From Rhizobium tumorigenes (GTDB taxonomy: Bacteria > Pseudomonadota > Alphaproteobacteria > Rhizobiales > Rhizobiaceae): a DNA stretch of 64,000 bases. Location: assembly GCF_003240565.2 (NCBI RefSeq), contig NZ_CP117255.1, positions 1 through 64,000 of the forward strand, read 5' to 3'. Below are positions 29,121 to 38,347 of this stretch, piece by piece (the first letter of the stretch is position 1; every line of letters starts with the position of its first letter). Both the position numbers and the translations under genes were made by a program. A model generated the notes under the pieces. It was given only the letters and a program-made list of their open reading frames with translations, did not search any database and had not been told where the DNA came from.

Positions 29121-30706
29121 GTCTCGTACGTAAATTTGCGACCGTCGGTGGCGCGACGCTCGGTAGCCGCATGTTCGGTTTTGCTCGCGAAACGCTGATG
29201 GCGGCAGCGCTAGGTACCGGGCCGATGGCCGACGTCTTCTACGCCGCCTTCCGCTTTCCCAATCTGTTTCGCCGGCTTTTTGCCGAGGGCGCTTTCAATG
29301 CTGCCTTCGTGCCACTGTTTGCCAAGGAGATCGAGGCGAACGGCATCGACGGTGCAAAGCGCTTTTCCGAGGAAGTCTTCGGCGTGCTGTTTTCCGTGCT
29401 GTTCCTGATCACGGTGGTGATGGAACTCTGCATGCCGCTGCTGGTACGATTTGTAATCGCGCCGGGCTTTGCCGACGACGCCGACAAGATGTCGATCACG
29501 GTGCGCATGGCGGCGGTGATGTTTCCCTATCTGATGTGCATGTCGCTGACGGCGATGATGAGCGGCATGCTGAATTCGCTCCATCATTTCTTCGCCGCCG
29601 CCATCGCGCCGGTTTTCCTCAACGTGGTGATGATCGGCGCGCTGCTCTACGCGCTCTATGTCGGCGCGCCACCACTTTCGACTGCCTGGTATATGTCCTG
29701 GGGTGTGCTGGTCGCCGGCATCCTGCAGCTGGCTGTCGTCTATTTCGGCGTGCTGCATGCCGGCATCTCGATCGGCATCCGCTTTCCGAAAATCACGCCC
29801 AACGTCAAGCGGTTGCTTATTCTGGCAGTTCCTGCCGCGATTACCGGCGGCATCACCCAGATCAACCAGATGATCGGCCAGGCCATCGCCTCCAGCCAGG
29901 AAGGCGCCATCGCGGCCCTGCAATATGCCGACCGGATCTACCAGCTGCCGCTCGGTGTCGTTGGCGTCGCAGTTGGCGTCGTGCTGCTGCCGGAACTGGC
30001 CCGTTCGCTGAAGGGCGGCAACCTGCGCGAGGCCGGCAACCTGCAGAACCGCTCGATCGAATTCGTGCTGTTCATGACCATTCCCGCCGCCTTCGCGTTG
30101 TGGATCCTCTCCGACGAGATCATCCGGCTGCTCTACGAGCGCGGCGCTTTCCACGCGCAGAACACCGCCGTCGTCGGCGCTATCCTTGCCATCTACGGCA
30201 TCGGCCTGCCTGCCTTCGTCATGATCAAGGCGCTGCAGCCGGGCTTTTACGCCCGCGAGGATACGAAAACGCCGATGCGCTTTTCCGCTGTCGCCGTCGC
30301 TGTGAACTGCGCCACTGCGCTGACCCTATTCCCGCATATGGGCGCTCCCGGCATTGCAGTGGCCGAGGCGACGGCAGGCTGGATCAGCACGGTACTGCTG
30401 TTCGGCACGCTCCTGCGTCGCGGCCACCTGGTCTGGGAATGGGCGCTGGCCCGCCGTGCCGCTTTGCTGGTGGTCGCCGCCTGCGTCATGGGCGGCGTCA
30501 TCTTCTATCTGAAGCAGCGCTGGGCACCCGAACTGGCGTCCAGCGCATCGCTGCCGACCAAGCTCGGCACTCTCGGCTTGTTGATCGCCATTTCGATGGT
30601 CGTCTATTTCGCCACCGCCTTCCTCATAGGTGGAGCCAATCTTGGCATGATTCGTCGAAACCTCAATCGCAAGCCGGTGGCAAAGGATGAGGGGCCTACG
30701 GCGTGA
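29117..30706 (+). CDS. murJ: MurJ (MviN), lipid II flippase
   Basis: A 529-residue MOP-superfamily membrane protein with about 14 helices that flips the peptidoglycan precursor lipid II. Seen: N-terminal [21 protein letters not shown] (split, residues 2-22) with the essential Arg region, the [21 protein letters not shown] motif (within about 47-68) and alternating hydrophobic segments throughout. It starts inside the glnD stop (ATGA) and its last 11 bases overlap the convergent TetR gene. The glnD-murJ pairing is widespread in alphaproteobacteria. Confidence 0.96.
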   Translation: MSLVRKFATVGGATLGSRMFGFARETLMAAALGTGPMADVFYAAFRFPNLFRRLFAEGAFNAAFVPLFAKEIEANGIDGAKRFSEEVFGVLFSVLFLITVVMELCMPLLVRFVIAPGFADDADKMSITVRMAAVMFPYLMCMSLTAMMSGMLNSLHHFFAAAIAPVFLNVVMIGALLYALYVGAPPLSTAWYMSWGVLVAGILQLAVVYFGVLHAGISIGIRFPKITPNVKRLLILAVPAAITGGITQINQMIGQAIASSQEGAIAALQYADRIYQLPLGVVGVAVGVVLLPELARSLKGGNLREAGNLQNRSIEFVLFMTIPAAFALWILSDEIIRLLYERGAFHAQNTAVVGAILAIYGIGLPAFVMIKALQPGFYAREDTKTPMRFSAVAVAVNCATALTLFPHMGAPGIAVAEATAGWISTVLLFGTLLRRGHLVWEWALARRAALLVVAACVMGGVIFYLKQRWAPELASSASLPTKLGTLGLLIAISMVVYFATAFLIGGANLGMIRRNLNRKPVAKDEGPTA

Positions 30707-31388
30707 CGACTGCCTGGCGCGACAGGGTTGTCTCGCGGATTTCTTCGAATGCCTGCCTTGCGGTTGGGCTGAGATAAGGACGGAAAAGCGAGGATACCTG
30801 GTTGATACCCCAGTCCAGGTGCTCCTCTCCGAGCGCCGATACCCGCTGCTGCAGGTTGAGATACACGGCCCAATAGGTGGCGACGATCCACACATTTGCC
30901 AGCAGAGGCGCCCTGTCGTCGGCTGGTACGCTGATCAGCGTCTCGCTTTCCATGCGCTTCAGGATTTCGTCCAATGCGTGGCCCATCAGCGTGCTGACGC
31001 TCCGGATCGCATCGGCGAGCGATGGAGCAACCGCAAGCAGGTCGACGAGGTCGCGAAACAGGAAGCGATAGTCCCAGACGAGCGAAAACCACTGGCGCAG
31101 AAGGCCAGGATAGCTCGCCGGATCGTTGGCAGGAGCGAAGTGCGCGCTTGCGACAAAGCCGGCTGCCGCCGTCTCGAACCCTGAAAACAGGCTGATGATC
31201 AGCGATTCCTTGGTGCGGAAGTGGTAATAGAGGTTCCCCTCGTTGATCCCGACCATGCCGGCAATCTCGGCTGTAGTCACACGACCGGGGCTCTTTTCGT
31301 TGAACAGCGAAAGCGCTGCGACCAGGATCCTGTCGCGCGTGGGCATGCGTTTCTTCGACTTTCCTGCCGGCAAATTATAGTCGACCAT
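30696..31388 (-). CDS. TetR-family transcriptional regulator
   Basis: A 230-residue TetR/AcrR repressor. Seen: N-terminal HTH with RDRILVAALSLFNEK and VTTAEIAGMVGINEGNLYYHFRTK (split, about 14-56), followed by a larger all-helical ligand domain (TetR_C-like). The start ATG at 31388 is chosen because AAGGGG lies just upstream and because starting further out (31442) would put the two palindromic operators inside the gene. It is divergent from a cytochrome P450 and convergent with murJ. The palindromes in the shared upstream region suggest that it represses both itself and the P450. Confidence 0.88.
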   Translation of the reverse strand: MVDYNLPAGKSKKRMPTRDRILVAALSLFNEKSPGRVTTAEIAGMVGINEGNLYYHFRTKESLIISLFSGFETAAAGFVASAHFAPANDPASYPGLLRQWFSLVWDYRFLFRDLVDLLAVAPSLADAIRSVSTLMGHALDEILKRMESETLISVPADDRAPLLANVWIVATYWAVYLNLQQRVSALGEEHLDWGINQVSSLFRPYLSPTARQAFEEIRETTLSRQAVVTP

Positions 31389-31406
31389 ATCCGCCCCTTG
31401 CAAATA

Positions 31407-31422
31407 TAAGGTGTTCACCTTA
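31407..31422. promoter_or_regulatory. Operator-like palindrome 1 (TAAGGTG-N2-CACCTTA)
   Basis: A 16-base inverted repeat with perfect seven-base arms in the TetR-P450 intergenic region, 19 bases before the TetR start. Together with a near-identical palindrome 24 bases away it is the likely binding site of the adjacent TetR regulator. Confidence 0.7.
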
Positions 31423-31430
31423 TTCTTAAT

Positions 31431-31446
31431 TAAGGTAATCACCTTA
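31431..31446. promoter_or_regulatory. Operator-like palindrome 2 (TAAGGT-N4-ACCTTA)
   Basis: A second copy with six-base perfect arms, centred 24 bases from the first and 45 bases before the P450 start. The repeat of the same half-site TAAGGT in both elements supports recognition by one dimeric protein, most likely the divergent TetR regulator. Confidence 0.68.
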
Positions 31447-31490
31447 GGCAGACGCTATCGCAGTTTCTGCGTTCGAACAAGGAGTCAGAC

Positions 31491-32876
31491 ATGCAAGCCG
31501 CAACCGCAATGCCCTCATCGGCCAGCTTGCCGTTTATTCCCCGCCGGTCCACGGCCGCAGCGATTGTCGCGGTGATCAGAAATCCGCTGCAGGCCTTGCC
31601 CCCCCAAGTGTTCACGGAACGCGTGGTCTTCGCCAGGCGCGCCGGCAAGACCCATGTCTATCTCTCCGATCCCGTCCTTATTCACGAAGCTCTCGTTGGC
31701 AATGCGAATGCGCTGAGCAAGGGCGAGAATGTGCGCAGGGCGCTGGGTCCGGCCCTCGGCGAAGGACTTCTCACCGCCGACGGGTCGCACTGGAAATGGC
31801 AGCGACAGGCAGTCGCCGGCGCATTTCGCCACGATCGGCTTGTCGAACTGCAACCCGCCATGATCGCAGCGGCGGAGACCACCCGGGACCGGCTTCTGGC
31901 AGCCGAGGGCAGCACCGTCGATATCGGCCACGAAATGATGCGCACCACCTTCGACATCATCGTAGAGACCATGATGTCGGGCGGCCATGGAATCGATGTG
32001 GCCAGGGTCGAGCGGGGGATCACGGACTACCTGAAACCGAGCGGTTGGACATTCGCACTCGCCATGCTCGGCGCTCCGGAATGGGTTCCCTTTCCCGGTC
32101 GCGGCAAGGCGCGGGATGCAGTGGCGTTTTTGCGCTCGAGCCTCGCCAGGGTCATAGCCGAGCGCCGGGACGCGCCCGATGGCCGTTGCGACCTCGTGTC
32201 GATGCTGCTCTCTGCCTCCGATCCGGAGAGCGGCCGCAGTATGAGCGACGGCGAAATCGTCGATAACCTCATGACCTTCATCACGGCCGGACACGAGACG
32301 ACGGCGCTGGGCCTTGCCTGGACACTCCATCTCCTGGCAAAGCACCCCGAACATGAGGCCGCTGTCGTTGCGGAAATTGCAACGGTGACCGGGGGAGGCC
32401 CGCTGCGCCCGGAGCACGTCGCGAGGCTCTGCTACACCAGGCAAGTCTTCTCGGAGGCCATGCGGCTCTATCCGCCGGCCCCCATTATCACCCGGACGGC
32501 CTTGCGCGAGTTCGCACTGGGCGAATTCAGGATCCCGGCAGGTGCGGATATCTACGTGCCGATCTACGCACTCCATCGTCATCCGTCGCTCTGGTCAGAT
32601 CCGGAGACCTTCGATCCCGCCCGGTTTGCCCCGGATGCCGCCAAGGCCCGCCACCGATACGCCTACATGCCGTTCGGGGCAGGGCCACGGGTCTGTATCG
32701 GCAATGCTTTCGCCGTCATGGAGGCCGTCGCTATCCTCGCTGTGCTCTTGCCGGCGCTCAGGCTCGGCAATCATGGCGCGGCAGAAAAGAAGGCCATCAT
32801 GAAAGTCACGCTGCGTCCCAAGGAAGACCTGCTGATGGATGTTCGCAAGCGATCCGTCCCGTCTCGGTCCTCGTAG
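31491..32876 (+). CDS. Cytochrome P450
   Basis: A 461-residue soluble P450 mono-oxygenase. Seen: I-helix oxygen-activation motif AGHETT (about 267-272), K-helix ExxR (E322, R325), the PERF-like region DPARFAP, and the haem loop FGAGPRVCIG with thiolate C402. No membrane anchor is visible. No ferredoxin or reductase gene is adjacent, so redox partners must come from elsewhere. AGGAG sits just before the ATG. It is divergent from the TetR gene and probably under its control. The substrate is unknown; hydroxylation of a fatty acid, terpene or plant phenolic is possible. Confidence 0.93.
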   Translation: MQAATAMPSSASLPFIPRRSTAAAIVAVIRNPLQALPPQVFTERVVFARRAGKTHVYLSDPVLIHEALVGNANALSKGENVRRALGPALGEGLLTADGSHWKWQRQAVAGAFRHDRLVELQPAMIAAAETTRDRLLAAEGSTVDIGHEMMRTTFDIIVETMMSGGHGIDVARVERGITDYLKPSGWTFALAMLGAPEWVPFPGRGKARDAVAFLRSSLARVIAERRDAPDGRCDLVSMLLSASDPESGRSMSDGEIVDNLMTFITAGHETTALGLAWTLHLLAKHPEHEAAVVAEIATVTGGGPLRPEHVARLCYTRQVFSEAMRLYPPAPIITRTALREFALGEFRIPAGADIYVPIYALHRHPSLWSDPETFDPARFAPDAAKARHRYAYMPFGAGPRVCIGNAFAVMEAVAILAVLLPALRLGNHGAAEKKAIMKVTLRPKEDLLMDVRKRSVPSRSS

Positions 32877-33281
32877 GTGTTGCACGAAACTCAGAGCGGT
32901 ACAAATGCTATACGCAAGTTTCGTAATATACGAAGGTGAGGCGAGGATGCGGCTCGCTGCTGTTGCGCTCCATGGCAATGATTGCCGAGGAGGCGATAAG
33001 GCGAGGGCTGCTCGATGCAGTACGATTGGACGGGTGTCCGCACGAAGAGGGTAAGACGTTTTAAACAGGCCTCTCTGACACTGCTTAGCATGCTGATGCT
33101 CTATTGGGTGAGCCTGCATATACGCTGATGTTTTCCGCTCTCGTGCAGCGCTCGGTAGTCCATCAGGCCATGGAGGAGGGCGCTGTCATTGTGCACGATA
33201 CCGCACAGCCTGTGCGGACTGCGGTCATTTCCAGATCGAGCCTTGGGCCCTATTCTACCTCCTGCTTCACAGGAGAAAGCC
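32877..33281. other. 405-base gap with a short frame and no full gene
   Basis: No gene of normal size is visible. A short plus-strand frame (about 32929-33063, in part SMAMIAEEAIRRGLLDAVRL) has a protein-like helical composition, but a stop precedes it and no clear start or ribosome site was found; it may be the tail of a decayed gene. The palindrome at 32920-32934 lies at its head. The last about 100 bases form the leader of the aldo/keto reductase gene. Confidence 0.4.
32920..32934. promoter_or_regulatory. Palindrome TTCGTA-N3-TACGAA
   Basis: A 15-base inverted repeat with perfect six-base arms, 44 bases after the P450 stop. It looks like a regulator binding site, but the gene it would serve is missing or reduced to a fragment. 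Confidence 0.4.
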
Positions 33282-34151
33282 ATGCACGCTACCCATCAGC
33301 CAGACACATTCACCCTCGGCAGTCGCAGCGTCAAACGCATGGGATACGGTGCCATGCAGCTTGCCGGACCTGGCGTGTTCGGGCCACCCAAGGACCGCGA
33401 CGCCGCCATCGCCGTACTGCGCGCCGCTGTCGAGGCCGGGGTCGATCACATCGACACCAGCGACTTCTACGGTCCGCATATCACCAACCAATTGATCCGC
33501 GAGGCGCTTCACCCCTATGCCGACGATCTGGTCATTGTCACCAAGATCGGTGCCAAGCGTGGTCCGGACGCATCGTGGAACCCGGCCTTCTCTGCCGCCG
33601 AGTTGACTGAGGCCGTGCACGACAATCTGCGCAACCTCGGCCTCGATGTGCTCGATGTCGTCAACCTGCGTCTGATGTTCAGTGCCCACGGGCCGGCCGA
33701 AGGCTCGCTCGAGGCGCCCATGACCGTTCTGGCCGATCTGCAGCGTCAGGGTCTTGTACGCCATATCGGGCTCAGCAATGCCACCCCGACGCAGATTGCC
33801 GAAGGCCGGCGTATCGCAGACATTGTCTGCATCCAGAACATGTACAATCTCGCCCACCGCAGCGACGATGCGCTGATCGACGATCTCGCCCGCGACGGCA
33901 TCGCTTATGTGCCGTTCTTTCCGCTTGGCGGTTTCAGCCCGCTGCAATCCTCGGCTCTCGATAGCGTCGCTGCCAGCCTTGGCGCCACGCCGATGCAGGT
34001 TGCTCTTGCCTGGCTCCTCCGCCGCTCTCCCAACATCCTGCTCATTCCAGGCACGTCGTCCGTCGGCCATCTCAAGGAAAATCTGGCTGCCGCCGACCTT
34101 CAGCTTACCGAAGATGTCTTGAAGGCCCTCGACGGCGTGTCTGCTGGTTAA
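33282..34151 (+). CDS. Aldo/keto reductase
   Basis: A 289-residue TIM-barrel oxidoreductase of the AKR family, NADPH-dependent. Seen: catalytic D58 and Y63 in HIDTSDFYGPH and K88 in IVTKIG. The usual catalytic His after LDVVNL is not present (LRLM instead), placing it with the atypical oxidoreductases of this type. The C terminus has the NADP-binding LIPGTSSVGHLKEN. The start at 33282 follows CAGGAGAAAG. Substrate unknown. It is part of the accessory block between murJ and trpS. Confidence 0.9.
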   Translation: MHATHQPDTFTLGSRSVKRMGYGAMQLAGPGVFGPPKDRDAAIAVLRAAVEAGVDHIDTSDFYGPHITNQLIREALHPYADDLVIVTKIGAKRGPDASWNPAFSAAELTEAVHDNLRNLGLDVLDVVNLRLMFSAHGPAEGSLEAPMTVLADLQRQGLVRHIGLSNATPTQIAEGRRIADIVCIQNMYNLAHRSDDALIDDLARDGIAYVPFFPLGGFSPLQSSALDSVAASLGATPMQVALAWLLRRSPNILLIPGTSSVGHLKENLAAADLQLTEDVLKALDGVSAG

Positions 34152-34189
34152 GGCAAACTCGGGGCGCCGCACTGCATGGTGCGGCGCCT

Positions 34190-34690
34190 CTAGCTGGATA
34201 GCCTCGCCCACCGCTCATGGTCGCGCCATTCGCCGGCGATCTTGAGGTATTTTTCGGAAAAGCCTTCGCGCTGAAATCCGGCTCGCCGCACCAGGGCCAG
34301 TGACGCAACATTATCCGGCTGGATGTTTGCTTCCAGCCGATGCAAACCAATTTCCGCGAAAGCGTGTTTGCAGACGCTATCGACCGCCTCGGTCATAAAG
34401 CCCTTCCGCGATAGTCCAGAAACGCCGTAGTAGCTGAGGTATCCGCTTCGGAACGCGCCCCAGACCATCTCGCTGATATTCACCACGCCGACAATGGAAC
34501 CGCTTGCTCGCTCGCGTGCGACGAAGCCGAGGTTGGGTCCGATTACCGTTCTGGCGTACCACGCGTCGAAGCCATCCATATCCGTGAATGGAGCAATCCA
34601 GGGCGCATGAAAAGCTCTGCTCTTCCTGTTTGCATCGATGAGGTCTTCAGCATCCGAAATATGGACGCGATCGATTTGAATGTTCGGCAT
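34190..34690 (-). CDS. RimJ/RimL-type GNAT acetyltransferase
   Basis: A 166-residue N-acetyltransferase of the ribosomal-protein/Acetyltransf_3 type: SDAEDLIDANRKSRAFHAPW near the N terminus (within 12-31), VGVVNISEMV, acetyl-CoA loop GLSRKGFMTEAV, and the ending EANIQPDNVASLALVRRAGF (about 130-149). Such enzymes acetylate N-terminal residues or small molecules; the substrate cannot be assigned. Convergent with the aldo/keto reductase and divergent from the VOC gene. Confidence 0.88.
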   Translation of the reverse strand: MPNIQIDRVHISDAEDLIDANRKSRAFHAPWIAPFTDMDGFDAWYARTVIGPNLGFVARERASGSIVGVVNISEMVWGAFRSGYLSYYGVSGLSRKGFMTEAVDSVCKHAFAEIGLHRLEANIQPDNVASLALVRRAGFQREGFSEKYLKIAGEWRDHERWARLSS

Positions 34691-34829
34691 ATGCTTCCTT
34701 TAGTTCCGTCGATAAGGCCCGTAAAGTGTGGTGGCCGTCGATATGCCGACGACCCCCTGCCTAACTCGACGATGGACGTTCGCCCTAAGTGACCCGCGAC
34801 ACCATCGTCCAGACAATAAGGAGCCCGAC

Positions 34830-35225
34830 ATGTCCGACCGATCCGTCTTTCTCGTCACCCTCGTCGTCAACGACTACGATGCAGCCAAGGTTTTCTATTG
34901 CGGGACGCTTGGCTTTGATTGCCTTCAGGATGACGTCCAGGCCGATGGCAAGCGCTGGGTCGTGGTGCAGCCTCCCGGGACGGATGGGGCGGCGTTGTTG
35001 CTGGCGAGGGCGGAGGGCGAAAATCAGCGTGCGGCAATCGGCAACCAAACCGGCGGCCGTGTCGGCTTTTTCCTGAAGACCGATGATTTCGACCGCGATC
35101 ACGCCACCATGCTGGACAAGGGCGTCACCTTCCTGGAGGCGCCGCGTCGGGAAATCTACGGCACGGTCGCGGTGTTTGCCGATCCCTATGGCAATCGCTG
35201 GGATCTGATCGAGCATTCTGCCTGA
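34830..35225 (+). CDS. VOC-family protein
   Basis: A 131-residue glyoxalase/bleomycin-resistance-fold protein with opening FLVTLVVNDYDAAKVFY and closing VFADPYGNRWDLIEH, the typical second-half metal-Glu region with Asp here. Start ATG at 34830 follows AATAAGGAGCC. Substrate unknown. It is the last gene of the putative accessory block before trpS. Confidence 0.85.
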   Translation: MSDRSVFLVTLVVNDYDAAKVFYCGTLGFDCLQDDVQADGKRWVVVQPPGTDGAALLLARAEGENQRAAIGNQTGGRVGFFLKTDDFDRDHATMLDKGVTFLEAPRREIYGTVAVFADPYGNRWDLIEHSA

Positions 35226-35324
35226 GATCCCTCTTGCTCGGCAGGTTATCGCCGTGCATAAGCCGCGATGTTGCAACATGGGCGGAAAAGCCCTGGGGCC
35301 TTCCACAAGCCTATTGAGGACGAC

Positions 35325-36389
35325 ATGACCGAATTCAAGAAACTCGTATTTTCCGGCGTCCAGCCGACCGGCAACCTGCATCTCGGTAATTATCTCGGCG
35401 CCATCAAGAAATTCGTAGCGCTGCAGGACAATAACGACTGCATCTACTGCGTCGTCGACATGCATGCATTGACTGCGCAACTCGTCCACGACGACATGCC
35501 CGGCCAGATCCGCTCGATTACCGCAGCTTTTCTCGCTGCCGGCATCGACCCCGAAAAGCATATCGTCTTCGCCCAGTCGTCCGTGCCGCAGCATGCCGAA
35601 CTCGCCTGGATCTTCAATTGCGTTGCCCGCATCGGCTGGATGAACCGCATGACGCAGTTCAAGGACAAGGCCGGCAAGGATCGTGAAAACGCGTCGCTCG
35701 GGCTCTACGCCTATCCGAGCCTGATGGCGGCCGACATTCTTGTCTATCGAGGAACGCATGTGCCCGTCGGCGATGACCAGAAGCAGCATCTGGAGCTTGC
35801 CCGCGACATCGCCATGAAGTTCAACATCGACTATGCCGAGCACATCAGGCGCGCTGGCACCGGGCTTGATATCGTTGTTGGCGAACAGCCGGTGCATGCC
35901 TTCTTCCCGCTCGTGGAACCGCTGATCGACGGCCCTGCGCCGCGTGTCATGTCGCTGAAGGATGGCTCCAAGAAGATGTCGAAGTCGGATCCGTCGGACC
36001 TGTCGCGTATCAACCTGATGGACGACGAGGAAACGATCTCCAAGAAGATCCGCAAGGCGAAGACCGATCCGGATGGCTTGCCGAGCGAGATCGCCGGTCT
36101 TGCCGGCCGCCCGGAAGCCGACAATCTCGTCGGCATCTACGCAGCACTTGCCGACAAGACCAAGGCGGAGGTCCTCGCCGAATTCGGCGGCCAGCAGTTC
36201 TCGGTTTTCAAGCCGGCGCTGGTCGATGTCGCGGTTGCTACCCTGGCGCCTATCACCGGGGAAATGCGCCGGCTGATGGCCGACCCCGGTCATATCGATG
36301 CCGTGCTGCGCAATGGCGGAGCAAGGGCCCGGGCCCGGGCCGAAGTCACCATGCAGCAGGTCCGCGATATCGTCGGCTTCATCTCCTAG
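35325..36389 (+). CDS. trpS: Tryptophanyl-tRNA synthetase
   Basis: A 354-residue class I aminoacyl-tRNA synthetase charging tRNA-Trp. Seen: the HIGH-equivalent GNLHLGN (residues 16-22) within [18 protein letters not shown] and the KMSKS loop at 217-221. ATG at 35325 follows TTGAGGACGAC; an upstream frame to 35268 adds 19 unconserved residues. Length is normal. Followed by a strong palindrome. Confidence 0.97.
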   Translation: MTEFKKLVFSGVQPTGNLHLGNYLGAIKKFVALQDNNDCIYCVVDMHALTAQLVHDDMPGQIRSITAAFLAAGIDPEKHIVFAQSSVPQHAELAWIFNCVARIGWMNRMTQFKDKAGKDRENASLGLYAYPSLMAADILVYRGTHVPVGDDQKQHLELARDIAMKFNIDYAEHIRRAGTGLDIVVGEQPVHAFFPLVEPLIDGPAPRVMSLKDGSKKMSKSDPSDLSRINLMDDEETISKKIRKAKTDPDGLPSEIAGLAGRPEADNLVGIYAALADKTKAEVLAEFGGQQFSVFKPALVDVAVATLAPITGEMRRLMADPGHIDAVLRNGGARARARAEVTMQQVRDIVGFIS

Positions 36390-36403
36390 GTCACGTGTCC
36401 AAT

Positions 36404-36430
36404 CTCCTTCTCCCTGCTGGGGAGAAGGAG
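36404..36430. repeat. CTCCTTCTCC palindrome (rhizobial intergenic repeat / terminator)
   Basis: CTCCTTCTCC (36404-36413) pairs perfectly with GGAGAAGGAG (36421-36430). The same kind of purine/pyrimidine palindrome (cctTCTCCcc...ggGGAGAagg) is common between genes in rhizobia. It lies 15 bases after the trpS stop and can act as a terminator, but it lacks a U-tract. Confidence 0.6.
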
Positions 36431-36477
36431 AAGACAGGGGCTTGCAAAAATCGGCCATCACGTGTCAGAGTCAGGGC

Positions 36478-36969
36478 ATGGTATCACAGCGACTTTCACG
36501 GCTAGAAGGCCATCGCCGCAAGTTCATGGCGGTGATCGACGGCACTCCGGAATGCCAGCGTGCCGTGCACTATGCCGGCCGGCGAGCGAAGAATTCCAAT
36601 GGCGGTCTGCTGCTGCTTTACGTCATTCCCGATGGTGATTTCCAGCAATGGCTGGGGGTCGAGGAGATCATGCGCGCAGAAGCGCGTGAGGAGGCCGAGG
36701 CCGTTGTCGCCAAAGCTGCCCAGCTTGTGCGGGAGACCATCGGCATCGAGCCCGAAACGGTCATCCGCGAGGGCGATGTTGCGGAACAGCTGAATGCAGT
36801 GATCGACGAGGACCGCGACGTCGCCATTCTTGTTCTGGCAGCGGGATCGAACAAGGAAGGTCCGGGACCGCTGGTATCGTCCGTTGCCGGTCGCTCCGCA
36901 GCCTTCCCGATCCCGGTCACGGTGCTGCCGGATTCTCTGACAAACGAGGAAATCGACGCTCTCTGCTGA
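36478..36969 (+). CDS. Universal stress protein family (UspA) protein
   Basis: A 163-residue single-domain Usp. Seen: the FMAVIDGTPECQRAVHYA opening strand and helix, LLLLYVIPDGD, and IREGDVAEQLNAVI with VAILVLAAGSN. The ATP-binding G-2x-G-9x-G(S/T) motif appears partly as AAGSNKEGPGPLVSS. ATG at 36478 is chosen as the first in-frame start after the palindrome, although its ribosome site is poor. It is 115 bases upstream of nfu. Role in stress is by family only. Confidence 0.85.
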   Translation: MVSQRLSRLEGHRRKFMAVIDGTPECQRAVHYAGRRAKNSNGGLLLLYVIPDGDFQQWLGVEEIMRAEAREEAEAVVAKAAQLVRETIGIEPETVIREGDVAEQLNAVIDEDRDVAILVLAAGSNKEGPGPLVSSVAGRSAAFPIPVTVLPDSLTNEEIDALC

Positions 36970-37084
36970 TCCAGTTGCCGATTTGTTGAGTGTGGCGGTC
37001 TTGATTGGTTCGCCGAAAAGGCCTATTTTCTTTTGAAGAGTTCTAAACGACGGACAGGCTTATGCCGCCGTCATGGAGATGACG

Positions 37085-37651
37085 ATGTTCATTCAGACCG
37101 AGTCCACGCCGAACCCCTCAACGCTGAAATTCCTGCCTGGCAAGGTTGTCATGGAAAATGGCACGGCCGAGTTCCGCAGCGCCGCCGACGCGCAGGTTTC
37201 GCCACTTGCTGCCCGCCTGTTCACCGTGCCCGGAGTCACCGGCGTCTATTTCGGCTATGATTTCATCAGCGTCTCCAAGGACGATCAGGAATGGCAGCAT
37301 CTGAAGCCAGCCATCCTCGGGTCGATCATGGAGCATTTCATGTCCGGCAAGCCTGTTATGGGCACGTCCTCGGCACTGTCGGAAGTCACGGATGCCGATG
37401 GCGAATTCTTCGCCGAGGGCGATGAGTCCATCGTTTTGACGATCAAGGAACTGCTGGAGACCCGTGTCCGTCCGGCCGTCGCCCAGGATGGCGGCGACAT
37501 TACTTTCCGCGGCTTCCGGGATGGCACTGTCTTTCTCAACATGAAAGGCTCCTGCGCAGGCTGCCCTTCGTCCACCGCCACGCTGAAGCACGGCGTCCAG
37601 AACCTCCTCCGCCATTTTGTGCCCGAAGTGCTGGAAGTCGAAGCGGTCTGA
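37085..37651 (+). CDS. nfu: Nfu-type Fe-S cluster carrier
   Basis: A 188-residue protein with an N-terminal Nfu_N domain (MFIQTESTPNPSTLKFLPG) and a C-terminal NifU-like domain carrying the CxxC cluster-binding motif (C157, C160). It carries a 4Fe-4S cluster to client enzymes such as lipoate synthase. MiaB and HemW in this window are other Fe-S proteins. ATG at 37085 follows GGAGATGACG. Followed after 24 bases by tsaB. Mature alphaproteobacterial and mitochondrial NFU1 have the same layout. Confidence 0.93.
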   Translation: MFIQTESTPNPSTLKFLPGKVVMENGTAEFRSAADAQVSPLAARLFTVPGVTGVYFGYDFISVSKDDQEWQHLKPAILGSIMEHFMSGKPVMGTSSALSEVTDADGEFFAEGDESIVLTIKELLETRVRPAVAQDGGDITFRGFRDGTVFLNMKGSCAGCPSSTATLKHGVQNLLRHFVPEVLEVEAV

Positions 37652-37675
37652 TCGGGATTTCCGGAAACGTCTAAA

Positions 37676-38344
37676 ATGATCGTACTGGCGCTGGATACCG
37701 CAGGCATCGATTGCGCCGCCGCCGTCTATGACAGCGACGGCGACCGCGTGCTCTCCGAAATTACCGAAACCATCGGCAAGGGACATGCCGAGCATCTCAT
37801 CGCGCTGGTCGATCGTGTGCTCGACAAGGCTGGCTTGGAGCTCGATGCAGTCGAGCGGATCGCCGTGACTGTCGGTCCCGGCTCCTTCACCGGCATTCGG
37901 GTCGGCGTCGCTGCCGCCCGTGGCTTTGCCCTTGCGCTCGGCATCCCGGCTGTCGGCGTCACGACACTCGAGGTGATCGCGGCTGCCCATCGCCCGAAGG
38001 CTGCGGGCCGGCCGATGCTGGTGGCAATGGACGCCAAGCGGGGGGAAGTCTACCTGCAGACATTCGGCGGCGACGGAATGCCTCTCGGGGAGCCTGCGGC
38101 GGTGCTCGTGGAGGATGCTCGAGCGCTGGCCGTCGAGTTCGATGGCCTGCTGGCCGGCTCGGCCGAGCCGCTTTTGAGCTCCAAGGCGGAGGATACGCTG
38201 GCAGACGCGGCTGGCAATGTCTTTCCGATCTCGGATGTTGCAAGGCTCGGTGCTAAAATGCTTGTCGGTGAGAAGCCGAAGCCGCTTTATCTGCGTGGTC
38301 CAGATGCCAAGCCGCAGCTCGGCTTTGCCGTCGCGAGGCAATAG
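37676..38344 (+). CDS. tsaB: TsaB, tRNA threonylcarbamoyladenosine synthesis protein
   Basis: A 222-residue ASKHA-fold protein, a paralogue of TsaD without its own metal site. It supports t6A37 synthesis on tRNAs reading ANN codons. Seen: opening VLALDTAGIDCAAAVYD, HAEHLIALVDRVL, and the conserved VGPGSFTGIRVGVAAARGFA (about residues 64-83). It is followed after three bases by rimI, a pairing seen widely, so they form an operon with nfu possibly included. Confidence 0.94.
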   Translation: MIVLALDTAGIDCAAAVYDSDGDRVLSEITETIGKGHAEHLIALVDRVLDKAGLELDAVERIAVTVGPGSFTGIRVGVAAARGFALALGIPAVGVTTLEVIAAAHRPKAAGRPMLVAMDAKRGEVYLQTFGGDGMPLGEPAAVLVEDARALAVEFDGLLAGSAEPLLSSKAEDTLADAAGNVFPISDVARLGAKMLVGEKPKPLYLRGPDAKPQLGFAVARQ

Positions 38345-38347
38345 CCG

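Noticed and set aside
34785..36461. 558-codon minus-strand frame
   Set aside because: Antisense to trpS and a VOC gene, with no recognisable protein features.
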